A DNA stretch of 64,000 nucleotides from Bog-756 sp963725275 (lineage in GTDB: Bacteria > Actinomycetota > Acidimicrobiia > Acidimicrobiales > RAAP-2). The DNA is taken from positions 310,001-374,000 of the forward strand of contig CAVRXS010000007.1 of NCBI GenBank assembly GCA_963725275.1, read 5' to 3'. Below the pieces are notes generated by a model. The model had not been told where the DNA came from and did no database searches. It saw only the letters and a list, made by a program, of their open reading frames with translations. This document shows, in pieces, positions 53,114 through 60,775 of the stretch (position 1 is the stretch's first letter; each line of letters begins with the position of its first letter). The position numbers and the translations under genes are program-made.

Positions 53114-54248
53114 ATGACGCTGGCTCTCAGGAGCATGGCTGGAGCAGCGGTACTCCTCGGCTGTCTTGCATTCTCGAATGCAGGTGTCGCCGGGGCGGCA
53201 GTCGTCGTCGTCCCGCCACCACCGGGCACACCTTCGTCAGCGACTTCCATCGAGAGCTACATGGCCGGTGAACTGTTGGCGGACGTTCAAGCCGAGCGTG
53301 CGGCGCGTGGCTTGGCGCCGCTGGAGCTCCTCGGGCGGTAATGCCTTTGTCATGATCAACGAGGACAACCTTGCACCGGGCGTCAATCAGGTTCCGACCC
53401 CGGCGGACCCGATCGTGACCACCCCGTCGAGCGGAAGCACCTGCTCCACGGTCCCGAGCACCACGGCCGAGGGTTCCACCGGCTGGACGGGTACCGGCTC
53501 GTTGCAGGGGCAAGCAGTGGGCATGGCCGCTTCGCCTGATGGCGAGGGCTACTGGTTGGCGAGCGCGACCGGGTCTGTGTCAGCTCATGGTGACGCCGTC
53601 AACTTCGGAAGTCTTGCGACACTGGGAATCGTTCCGAGCGAGCCGATCGCTCACATTGTCTCCACGCCGGATGGCAAGGGGTATTGGTTGGTCGCCGCCG
53701 ACGGCGGGGTCTTCTCGTTCGGCGACGCACACTTCTACGGTTCGATGGGAGGGAGGCCGCTCGACGCACCCGTCGTCGATCTGGCACCAACTGCGCACGG
53801 GGGAGGCTACTGGCTCGTGGCTTCAGACGGCGGCATCTTCGCGTTCGGAAATGCGACCTTCCACGGATCGATGGGTGGTCAACACCTCAATCAACCGGTG
53901 GTGGGAATCGCTCCCGACCACGTCACCGGAGGGTATTGGGAAGTCGCGACCGACGGCGGCATCTTCGCGTTCGATGCGCCGTTCCACGGAAGTACGGGAT
54001 CGATCCATCTCACCGAGCCGGTGAACGGCATGACGGCGACTCCTGACGCCAATGGTTACTGGTTCGTGGCCGATGACGGCGGGGTGTTCGCGTTCGGGAA
54101 CGCACGGTTCCAAGGGTCCATGGGGGCGAGCCAGCTCGTTGCACCGATCGTGGGGATGGCCACCGACGATGCCACGAACGGGTATTGGCTGTTGGGAGCG
54201 GACGGCGGGATCTTCAGCTTCGATGCGCCCTTCTTGGGTGCAGGCTGA
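53114..54248 (+). pseudogene. Secreted repeat-domain protein with a truncated CAP domain (frame broken)
   Basis: A signal peptide (MAGAAVLLGCLAFSNAGVAGAA) leads into SIESYMAGELLADVQAERAARGLAPLEL, which looks like the first helix of a CAP/SCP domain, and then a TAA at 53339-53341. The rest continues one base over, from GGNAFVMINEDNLAPG into six modules of the YWLVASDGGIFAFGNAxFHGSMGG type. The expected 100 or so residues of CAP domain are missing, so there is both a frame change near 53331 and an internal loss. The repeat module is shared with the protein at 58146-59333. The function of the repeats is not known; they are probably exposed outside the cell. Confidence 0.65.
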
Positions 54249-54266
54249 CCGACCTGCCGCGTGGGA

Positions 54267-54446
54267 TCAGGAGGTCGCTTCGTCATCAGACTGCTCGCCC
54301 GTATCGATCGGAAGGCGGTCGGGGCCCGCCCAGAATGACGGTGGATCGCTCGCCGGACTCGCCTCACGCTCGGTCTCGTCGACCATCTCGTCCGCCGACA
54401 CGGGGCCTTTCCGGCCTTCGTCGGTTGGACCGGGGGGCGTGCCCAT
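54267..54446 (-). CDS. Small acidic protein with an ASDPPS motif
   Basis: A 59-residue peptide starting MGTPPGPTDEGRKGPVSADE. The stretch VDETEREASPASDPPSFWAG matches a short motif (ETxxEASPASDPPSxW) that recurs in small proteins of many bacteria, so this is likely a real gene. No function is known. It is unusually acidic for its size. It lies convergent to the repeat-protein gene and downstream of the oxidoreductase gene. Confidence 0.55.
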   Translation of the reverse strand: MGTPPGPTDEGRKGPVSADEMVDETEREASPASDPPSFWAGPDRLPIDTGEQSDDEATS

Positions 54447-54547
54447 GCCCCCGATGTTAACGGCATCCCTCTTGTGGGGGTCCGGTCGACCCACCAGGAC
54501 CCGGAGATCCACGCCGCTCAGGTCATGACCTGCGATCCCACCGACAG

Positions 54548-55582
54548 CTATGTGGTGATGACGACCTTGCCCCGAGCGTGACCCTCGTCGAAGTACCGCA
54601 TTGCCGATGCGGCGTCCTTCAGCGGGAAGGTCCGGTCGATGGCAGGCGTGACCCTTCCGGAGTCGAGGAGCTCCGTGAGAACGGAGAGGTCTGCGGCGTT
54701 CTCGGACACACCGAGCATGCGCAGCTTCTGACTCACCAGTGGGGAGAGCAAGAGCGCCCGGAGCTGGCGGTCGAAACCGCCGAGCCACCGTCCGTCGGTC
54801 TCGCCTCCGATGATGACGAGTCTTCCGTTCGGGCCGAGGGCTCGGCGAAGGCGTGAGAGCGGGCTGTTGCCTCCGATGTCGAGGACCACGTCGTAGCTCG
54901 GATCGCCGTCAGCAAAGTCGCCAACGTTGTAGTCGACGACATGATCGGCGCCGAGAGATCGGACCAGCTCCATCTTGCCTGTGCTGCAGACACCAGTGAC
55001 TTCGGCACCGAATGCCTTCGCGATCTGCACGGCGAACGTGCCGACGCCTCCCGATGCACCGATGATGAGGACCCTCTGTCCCGCCTCTCCGTCGGCCCCG
55101 GCACGCACGCCCTGCAGCGCGGTGAGCCCGGAGACGGGGACCGCTGCAGCCTGCTCGAAGGAGAGGGTGACCGGCTTGAGGGCGAGTCGGCCGGCCTGGG
55201 CGGACGCGAACTCAGCGAAGGTGCCGTTGCCGGTGCCGTAGACCTGATCTCCTGGCCCGAACTCGGTCACGTCCCCGCCCACGGCGTAGACGGTGCCGGC
55301 GAGACTCCGGCCGGGATTGGGCTGCGTGGGCCGGCGAACCCCGAAGCCCATGATGCGCATGAGCTTGGGTAGGCCGGTCATGAGATGCCAGGTTCCTCGA
55401 TCGACGCTGGCCGCATGCACCCTCACCAGGACCTCGCCGGCGCCCATGGTGGGGAGGGGTGTCTCTGCCACTCGCAGGACGGTGTCGGGCGAGCAGCCGT
55501 ACTCCTCTTGGACGACTGCCGTCATCGTCTCGCCACCAGCCGTCGTGGGATTCGTCGGCCGATCGATCGCTGCTGTCGTCAT
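54548..55582 (-). CDS. NAD(P)-dependent quinone oxidoreductase-like alcohol dehydrogenase
   Basis: A 344-residue zinc-independent medium-chain dehydrogenase. VLVRVHAASVDRGTWHLMTG and RSLAGTVYAVGGDVTEFGPGDQVYG form the GroES-like part, and VLIIGASGGVGTFAVQIAKAFGA is the NADP-binding Rossmann loop. C-terminal segments PLKDAASAMRYFDEGHARGKVVI are typical. The substrate is unknown, perhaps a quinone or reactive enone. It is divergently paired with a TetR-family gene whose two operators sit on its promoter, so it is probably the regulated target. Confidence 0.85.
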   Translation of the reverse strand: MTTAAIDRPTNPTTAGGETMTAVVQEEYGCSPDTVLRVAETPLPTMGAGEVLVRVHAASVDRGTWHLMTGLPKLMRIMGFGVRRPTQPNPGRSLAGTVYAVGGDVTEFGPGDQVYGTGNGTFAEFASAQAGRLALKPVTLSFEQAAAVPVSGLTALQGVRAGADGEAGQRVLIIGASGGVGTFAVQIAKAFGAEVTGVCSTGKMELVRSLGADHVVDYNVGDFADGDPSYDVVLDIGGNSPLSRLRRALGPNGRLVIIGGETDGRWLGGFDRQLRALLLSPLVSQKLRMLGVSENAADLSVLTELLDSGRVTPAIDRTFPLKDAASAMRYFDEGHARGKVVITT

Positions 55583-55603
55583 GGGGTCTCCCTGGATGGT
55601 GGG

Positions 55604-55616
55604 CTTACGTTGTAAG
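55604..55616. promoter_or_regulatory. TetR-type operator 1
   Basis: CTTACGTTGTAAG, a 13-bp palindrome with 5-bp arms around GTT. It lies just downstream of the oxidoreductase -10 box, near its start point. Its centre is 22 bp, about two helical turns, from operator 2. Confidence 0.75.
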
Positions 55617-55617
55617 T

Positions 55618-55646
55618 ACCGTATACTTACGGCGTAAGCTAGTCAA
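55618..55646 (-). promoter_or_regulatory. Promoter of the oxidoreductase gene, overlapped by the operators
   Basis: On the minus strand TTGACT (55646-55641), 17 bp, then TACGGT (55623-55618). The whole of operator 2 lies in the spacer, so a bound repressor would block RNA polymerase. The -10 is symmetric: TACCGT on the plus strand at 55617-55622 could serve the TetR gene, and TATACT at 55622-55627 is another candidate for it. Confidence 0.6.
55626..55638. promoter_or_regulatory. TetR-type operator 2
   Basis: CTTACGGCGTAAG shares both 5-bp arms with operator 1. The facing arms of the two sites also form an inverted repeat (GTAAGTA and TACTTAC). The sites lie between the two divergent genes and close to both promoters. 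Confidence 0.75.
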
Positions 55647-55660
55647 CCGAAGGGACGCAG

Positions 55661-56365
55661 ATGGCACCCCCGAGCAAGTCGTCGACGAAGCCCCGGACCC
55701 GGCTGAGCCGGGAGCGCATTCTGGACGCAGCGGTCGCCTTCGCCGATGCGCGTGGAATCGAGTCGCTCAGCATGCGCAAGCTCGGCGAAGCCCTCGAGGT
55801 CGAGGCGATGTCGCTGTACAACCACGTGGCCAGCAAGGACGATCTCCTCGACGGCATGGTCGACCGGGTCTTCGGCGAGATCGACCTGCCTTCAGGCGAG
55901 GACGACTGGAGAACCGCAATGGGTGAGCGGGCCGAATCTGCCCGCGAGGCTCTCGGGTGCCATCCGTGGGCCATCACCCTGATGTCGACTCGGACGTCGC
56001 CCGGGCCGGCAACGCTGCGGCACCACGATGCGGTCATCGGGTGCCTTCGGACGGCCGGCTTTTCGATCACCATGACCGCTCATGCCTTCTCGCTGCTGGA
56101 CAGCTACATCTACGGCTACGCGCTGCAAGAGGCAACCCTGCCGTTGGGGGAGACCGAAGATGAGACAGCAGAAGTTGCCGAGCTGATGCTGGCGCAGGTG
56201 TCCGGCGATGAGTACCCGCATCTCACCGAGTTCGGCACCGAGCACGTTCTCCAGGCGGGCTACGACTACGGAGAGGAATTCGGGTTCGGGCTCGAGCTCA
56301 TCCTCAGCGGCCTGGAGAGCTGCCGTGTGTTCCTCACCGAGCCCACTGACGCTGGGAGCGGTTGA
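55661..56365 (+). CDS. TetR-family repressor (TetR class C-terminal domain)
   Basis: A 234-residue regulator. The N-terminal helix-turn-helix is LSRERILDAAVAFADARGIESLSMRKLGEALEVEAMSLYNHVASKDDLLDGM, with the usual SLYNHV recognition helix. The larger C-terminal ligand domain resembles TetR_C_1 proteins (SLLDSYIYGYALQEATLPL, FGFGLELILSGLE). It presumably represses the divergent oxidoreductase gene and itself through the two palindromes at 55604-55638, released by a small ligand that is unknown. Confidence 0.88.
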   Translation: MAPPSKSSTKPRTRLSRERILDAAVAFADARGIESLSMRKLGEALEVEAMSLYNHVASKDDLLDGMVDRVFGEIDLPSGEDDWRTAMGERAESAREALGCHPWAITLMSTRTSPGPATLRHHDAVIGCLRTAGFSITMTAHAFSLLDSYIYGYALQEATLPLGETEDETAEVAELMLAQVSGDEYPHLTEFGTEHVLQAGYDYGEEFGFGLELILSGLESCRVFLTEPTDAGSG

Positions 56366-56437
56366 CCGGAGCGGGTTCCGGTCTCCCGGACGAGACTGCC
56401 TGAGTCCGCCGTCAAAAACCTGTGGTGGGGCCTGCGC

Positions 56438-56710
56438 TCAGTCGGAAATGACGCGTATATGGGAGGGCTGGTTCTCTCCTGAACGGTGAACCACCGTGTC
56501 GTCGGTGAGCCGATTCTGATCGGAGGGGATCCGGGGCATTCCAAGGGTCGTACTGGGACGACTGACTGCCAGGTACCTGCGGATTCGATCCGAGACCGAC
56601 GTGAGATACGTGGCATCCTCCGCTGCATCACAGGCAGCTCCTGCCGCGTCCAACGCATCGGCGGCTTCGACGAGAAGATCCATTCCGGTGTCGTACGACC
56701 CGACCATCAT
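56438..56710 (-). CDS. Small hypothetical protein
   Basis: A 90-residue frame starting MMVGSYDTGMDLLVEAADALDAAGAAC. It has an alanine-rich helix followed by RIRRYLAVSRPSTTLGM. No family is recognised. Its ATG overlaps the stop of the upstream zinc-ribbon gene in an ATGA arrangement, which supports both being real and coupled. Confidence 0.45.
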   Translation of the reverse strand: MMVGSYDTGMDLLVEAADALDAAGAACDAAEDATYLTSVSDRIRRYLAVSRPSTTLGMPRIPSDQNRLTDDTVVHRSGENQPSHIRVISD

Positions 56711-56940
56711 GCGGCTCCGAACAGCGTGCGGTGGCAGGGGGGACATGCCCACCACTTGGGCTGTGGAGATGGCAACGGTTCAACGGGGAAGTACTGCCTG
56801 CACCGACCGCACTGGCGGGTTGCAGGCTCATCCGACAGAGAAGGGAGCTTCCCGACCCCCAATTCCGCGCCTTCGGTCTTCCGTCGAGAGCGTCCGTGCT
56901 CAGCTGAGTCGGGAACCTGCACCTCGTTGCTGGGTCCCAT
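56707..56940 (-). CDS. Small zinc-ribbon protein
   Basis: A 77-residue frame starting at ATG 56940 with a GAGAG site. The C-terminal half is CGRCRQYFPVEPLPSPQPKWWACPPCHRTLFGAA: two CxxC pairs about 20 residues apart with a WW between them, a plausible zinc ribbon. The N-terminal part is disordered and charged. The frame is open to 57066, so an earlier start is possible. The partner gene follows with a 4-bp overlap. Confidence 0.5.
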   Translation of the reverse strand: MGPSNEVQVPDSAEHGRSRRKTEGAELGVGKLPSLSDEPATRQCGRCRQYFPVEPLPSPQPKWWACPPCHRTLFGAA

Positions 56941-57142
56941 CGGGACTCTCGATCTTGTCACCGTAAGCGGGGACGCTGGTGCTCTCACTGAGCCACTACG
57001 ACCGTACACCAGCAGACGCTCTTGACCAAGGGCCCGGCAGACGGATGAGGCGCCCGAATTCGACACGCTCCGGTGCAGATCCGGCAGTGTTCAGGCACCT
57101 CCAGATCGGAGCCTCAACCCCCGGTCTCTAGGAGGAACGAGG

Positions 57143-57439
57143 TCACGGCACGCGTTGATCGAAGTCGATAGATCGTGCAGGTAATCTGGGGTCGGCGAGT
57201 GCCGTCGACGTCTCGTGTCTCCCGCGGTTCGCATAGCGCCAGATCCAGCGCCAGCAGTCGAGGAGGGGTGCGGGGTTGCCGTTCAGCCTTCTCAGTGTCG
57301 CCCTGTAGAGGCAGGTCGTTCGGGGTAGCTCGAGCCATACGACCGTGTCGGCGGCTGAGAATCGAGCATGGGCAACGGCTCGGTATTCCCCCGAGATGAT
57401 CCACCACTCGCGCTCTATCGGCTGCTCGCACGCCTCGAT
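57143..57439 (-). pseudogene. Remnant of a P-loop kinase-like protein (5' part missing)
   Basis: Directly after the HicA-like stop codon, the same frame continues with EREWWIISGEYRAVAHARFSAADTVVWLELPR and TCLYRATLRRLNG, then DCWRWIWRYANRGRHE, ending at TGA 57143-57145. This is the middle and C-terminal part of adenylate-kinase-like topology-modulation (FlaR-type) ATPases. The Walker A loop and the first 50 or so residues are absent, and no start codon serves it, so it is a gene fragment left by deletion. Confidence 0.55.
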
Positions 57440-57709
57440 CTATTCCGCGGTGATCCCAGCGCCCTTCAGCATCCGACGAAGATCGATCACCATCTGCTCA
57501 TCGACATCGTGCCCTGGCGGAGCATCGAACGTTTCAGTCTCGGGCCCCAACGTCACCTTGTAGCGGCTGTCGTGTCCCTCAGTGACCTTCGCGACGCTTT
57601 GGAGCAGGGACAGCACGTCATGCCATTGGATGTTGTGGCTGACCGGATGCTGGAAGATCTTCTCTACAGTCGCCCGATGGTGCGCATTGAGCTTTGTGCT
57701 CTCAATCAT
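57440..57709 (-). CDS. HicA-like small protein
   Basis: An 89-residue protein starting MIESTKLNAHHRATVEKIFQHP with a GGGAG site 5 nt upstream. The body (NIQWHDVLSLLQSVAKVTEGHDSRYKVTLGPETETF, then DVDEQMVIDLRRMLKGAGI) resembles the dsRNA-binding-like HicA/YcfA fold found in many actinobacteria. HicA toxins cut mRNA, but the usual GSHxxY histidine is replaced here and no HicB antitoxin gene is adjacent, so a toxin role is doubtful. The frame remains open upstream to 58198. Confidence 0.55.
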   Translation of the reverse strand: MIESTKLNAHHRATVEKIFQHPVSHNIQWHDVLSLLQSVAKVTEGHDSRYKVTLGPETETFDAPPGHDVDEQMVIDLRRMLKGAGITAE

Positions 57710-58145
57710 TTCATCTCCCATGTCAGCACGAGCAGGCTCAGAACAGTGCCGAGTGTAGACCCACTCGAGGAAGTCCTGAATGAGCTCACCACTGCTCTCG
57801 TCCCGATCGGTCTCGTCGACCGGCAACACGGGAACCTGTGTGCAAGTGAATCTACACTCCTGCTGATGGAGGTGGACGAGACGGCGCAGGGCTGGTTCAT
57901 CGATCCCAATGGCGTCCACGAGCATCGGTGGGTCTCCCTGGGGGATCCACCGAATCCCGTGCTCGTCGCTCGAACATGATCGCGGGACGGACCGACCACG
58001 CCATGCAGAACGAGTGGTTCCGAATCCACGGGATGCACGCGTCCTCGATTTGGGCGATGCTCTGTCCTCCGCGAACCTCGTGTTTCTCTGGTGTTCGGTG
58101 AGCGATGGGCGAGGTCGATGTACCGAGCTGTGGAATGGAGTGTCC
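57710..58145. other. Intergenic stretch without a recognised gene
   Basis: About 436 bp of lower GC than the core genome. Open frames exist on both strands, but none shows a recognisable domain, good start signals or coding-like composition. It lies inside the accessory patch and may hold remnants of lost genes. Confidence 0.4.
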
Positions 58146-59333
58146 GTGACAATGTCCCTGGGGCGAATGGCAGTGGCAGGGGCAGTGGTGGTAGGCACCG
58201 TGCTGTCGGTTGGGACAAGCGCTGTCGCTGTCGCGTCGAGCTTCCCTCCGAGCTACACCCTGACCAATGCTGGGCCTGCGGACTGCACCACGGAGCCGTC
58301 CAATCCGGGCGAGAACGTCCCCACGCTCGAAATCGGCCTGTCGGGGCTCGGAACAGGTGTTCATGCTGTGGCTGCATGGACCGACAACGACGGATATGCC
58401 ACCGCGACGATCGACGGAGACAGTGGCACGTTGAACCTCGCATCGCACTCGGGAACTGTCAAGATCACCGAAGTCGTCGAGTACACCGACGCCTCGATGA
58501 CGACCGTGCTGTCGTTCCTCACCGGTCCACCGTCAATCGTCCTTTCCCCATGCTCGGGAACCCAACAACCGACGGGACCCTATGTGGGCATGTCTTCGAT
58601 ATCGGACGGTCTCGGGTACTGGATCGCGTCTGACGGTGGCTTCGTCTTCAACTATGGGGACGCCCGCTTCTGGGGGTCGTTTCCCTCCTTGGTTTCGCCG
58701 CCCGGTACCCCCCAATATCTCCCAGTGATCGGCATTTCGGGTACGCCAGATGGCAATGGGTACTGGATGGCGGGATATGACGGAAGCCTGTTCGCCTACG
58801 GAGATGCTCACTTCTACGGATCGATGGGGGGTACGCACCTCAACGAACCCATCGTTGGCATGGCCGCAACCCCTGATGGTCGTGGGTACTGGATGGTGGC
58901 ATCTGACGGCGGCATCTTCGCCTTCGGCGACGCAGCGTTCCACGGGTCGATGGGTGGTTCGCACCTCAACAAACCCATCGTCGGCATGGCCGCAACTCCC
59001 GATGGCAAGGGGTACTGGTTGGTTGCCAGCGACGGCGGCATCTTCGCGTTCGGCGACGCAGCGTTCCACGGGTCGATGGGTGGTTCCCACCTCAATCAAC
59101 CCATTGTGGGGATGACACCCGCATCCGGTGGTCGTGGGTACTGGATGGTTGCCAGCGACGGCGGCATCTTCGCGTTCGGCGACGCAGCGTTCCACGGGTC
59201 GATGGGTGGTTCCCACCTCAATCAACCCTTTGTGGGGATGACACCCGCATCCGGTGGTCGTGGGTACTGGATGGTGGCATCCGACGGCGGCATCTTCGCC
59301 TTCGGCGATGCTGTCTTCGACGGTGCCCCCTGA
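58146..59333 (+). CDS. Secreted protein with WxASDGGIFAFG-type repeats
   Basis: A 395-residue exported protein: signal peptide MAVAGAVVVGTVLSVGTSAVAVAS, a beta-rich domain of about 120 residues with cysteines at both ends (ADCTTEPSNPG and LSPCSGTQ), then seven modules of about 42 residues of the form GYWMVASDGGIFAFGDAAFHGSMGGSHLNQPIVGM. The last modules are near-identical at DNA level (126-bp period). I have seen such modules mainly in secreted actinobacterial proteins; the function is unknown, probably cell-surface binding. GTG 58146 is chosen for its GGAG site; ATG 58152 is also possible. Confidence 0.75.
   Translation: MTMSLGRMAVAGAVVVGTVLSVGTSAVAVASSFPPSYTLTNAGPADCTTEPSNPGENVPTLEIGLSGLGTGVHAVAAWTDNDGYATATIDGDSGTLNLASHSGTVKITEVVEYTDASMTTVLSFLTGPPSIVLSPCSGTQQPTGPYVGMSSISDGLGYWIASDGGFVFNYGDARFWGSFPSLVSPPGTPQYLPVIGISGTPDGNGYWMAGYDGSLFAYGDAHFYGSMGGTHLNEPIVGMAATPDGRGYWMVASDGGIFAFGDAAFHGSMGGSHLNKPIVGMAATPDGKGYWLVASDGGIFAFGDAAFHGSMGGSHLNQPIVGMTPASGGRGYWMVASDGGIFAFGDAAFHGSMGGSHLNQPFVGMTPASGGRGYWMVASDGGIFAFGDAVFDGAP
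58884..59333 (+). repeat. 126-bp tandem repeat inside the secreted-protein gene
   Basis: Units begin at 58884, 59010, 59136 and 59262 (the last one partial, 72 bp). Units two and three are almost identical over their full length; the first differs in about one base in ten. Each unit encodes one 42-residue module. High identity points to recent duplication or ongoing gene conversion. Confidence 0.85.
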
Positions 59334-59409
59334 TCTGAAGCCGTCCTGTAGTGGAGCCAGATCCTCGAGTTCGACTGCGGCGTTCAGGCGGATCGAGTCG
59401 AGGACTCAA

Positions 59410-60678
59410 CTAGAGGTGATGCAGGTGCGCTTGCACCACGATGACGATCGGGTTGGATCGCCAACTTCCCGGTGGCGCATTGGTTCCCCACGAACCAACG
59501 GAGATGGCCCCGACAAGAGCCATGAGCGCTCCGAATACCACAAGCCCGGCACCGACCCGGACGAACCGACGATCCCTTCCCCGATCGATGACGAGAGCTG
59601 TCATCGGAATGGCAAAGGCCGGTAGGGCGGGAACGATGAACCTGGGGCCGAATGAGAAGCCTCCATCCCACGCCCACCATGACGCAAAGAAGAGAAACCG
59701 GGAGCAGATCAGAACGATCGCGAGAACAGTCAATATCGGCCATCGGCGGTAGGCACCACGGACCGACCACAGTGTCAGGATGAGGACAGGGGCAAACCAG
59801 ATGATGCCCTTGCCAGGCGATACGAGGAGAGCAACGAGTCCGTTACCGAACGGGTGGGTGAACCCCGGATCGGTTCTGTAACCCAAGGAGAACAATGACC
59901 CGAAACGTGCGACGTTGTACCAACCCCAGAGCGCCAACGGAGGCAACGCGACGATGGTTGCAACAGCAATCTGGCGACGGTTCGGGCGGAGGGCGGCCAT
60001 TGCACAAGCAACGGGAAGGGCAACCAGAATCAGCGAGTCGGTCCGGAAGAGCACAGAAAGACCGCTGGCGCCTCCAATCGCACCAGCCCATGTCATCGAG
60101 CTACCGAGCCGGGAAAGTCCGAGAAGGGCTACGGCGACGGTGAGTGCGACAGCGGATTCTGAAAAGTACGTGGTGCCGTAGGTGAAGAGAAACGTGCCAA
60201 ACCCAATCGCCACCGTGACGATGGCTGCCTGACGACGGGTGGCACCGAGTGCGATCGCCAGCGCGAACATGGCCAAGACCGTGGCGGCAAGCAGGAGCGG
60301 GCCGACAAGCGTGACCAAACGAAGCTGCGAAAGTCCGAGGGCGTCGTCAAGTGCAAGAAAGGGCACCCACGCGAGCGACATCCCGAGTCCGTATTTCGAG
60401 TACGTGCCAAGGTGGAACTCTCGAACCTGATCCGGCGGGAGCTGAAGCTTCACCATTGGCGTGCCGTGATGAAGGAGGTTGTTGGCCACCTGCCCCATGA
60501 CAGCTGCGTCGATGCTGTCGAACGACGGCTTGGTAAGAACTGCAGCTCCCACGAATGCACAGGCAGCAAGTACCCAGCCAATGTGAGACCTGGCGAAGCT
60601 GAGAAGTGATCTGCCGATCATCGCCGCAACGTTCGATGGTTCCGGTTCTTGCTCAACTGTCCGCCTCAGGCTGGTCAT
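59410..60678 (-). CDS. Polytopic membrane protein, GT-C glycosyltransferase-like
   Basis: A protein of about 422 residues with roughly ten hydrophobic helices. After the first helix comes FDSIDAAVMGQVANNLLHHGTP, an acidic loop in the position where GT-C enzymes (ArnT/PMT-like) keep their catalytic aspartate, then YSKYGLGMSLAWVPFLAL. FRTDSLIL and WWAWDGGFSFGPRFIVPALP are conserved-looking loop segments, the latter typical of DUF2029/ArnT-like proteins. It probably transfers a sugar from a polyprenyl carrier, but donor and acceptor are unknown. The ATG at 60678 is preferred; the frame extends to 60840. Confidence 0.6.
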   Translation of the reverse strand: MTSLRRTVEQEPEPSNVAAMIGRSLLSFARSHIGWVLAACAFVGAAVLTKPSFDSIDAAVMGQVANNLLHHGTPMVKLQLPPDQVREFHLGTYSKYGLGMSLAWVPFLALDDALGLSQLRLVTLVGPLLLAATVLAMFALAIALGATRRQAAIVTVAIGFGTFLFTYGTTYFSESAVALTVAVALLGLSRLGSSMTWAGAIGGASGLSVLFRTDSLILVALPVACAMAALRPNRRQIAVATIVALPPLALWGWYNVARFGSLFSLGYRTDPGFTHPFGNGLVALLVSPGKGIIWFAPVLILTLWSVRGAYRRWPILTVLAIVLICSRFLFFASWWAWDGGFSFGPRFIVPALPAFAIPMTALVIDRGRDRRFVRVGAGLVVFGALMALVGAISVGSWGTNAPPGSWRSNPIVIVVQAHLHHL

Positions 60679-60775
60679 CGGGAAGATTCCACGGTGTCGG
60701 ATCGTAATGATTGCCGAATTCGAGCTCGGGCCGAAGGATGGAGCCGACCGGCAGCTCCGACCTCGGGTCTCCCTT

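Noticed and set aside
57114..57431. A 105-codon minus-strand frame as a separate gene
   Set aside because: A different frame of the same strand carries the recognisable kinase remnant; this one has no features.
58884..59333. CRISPR-like regular repeats
   Set aside because: The 126-bp units are coding and contiguous with no spacers; they encode protein modules.
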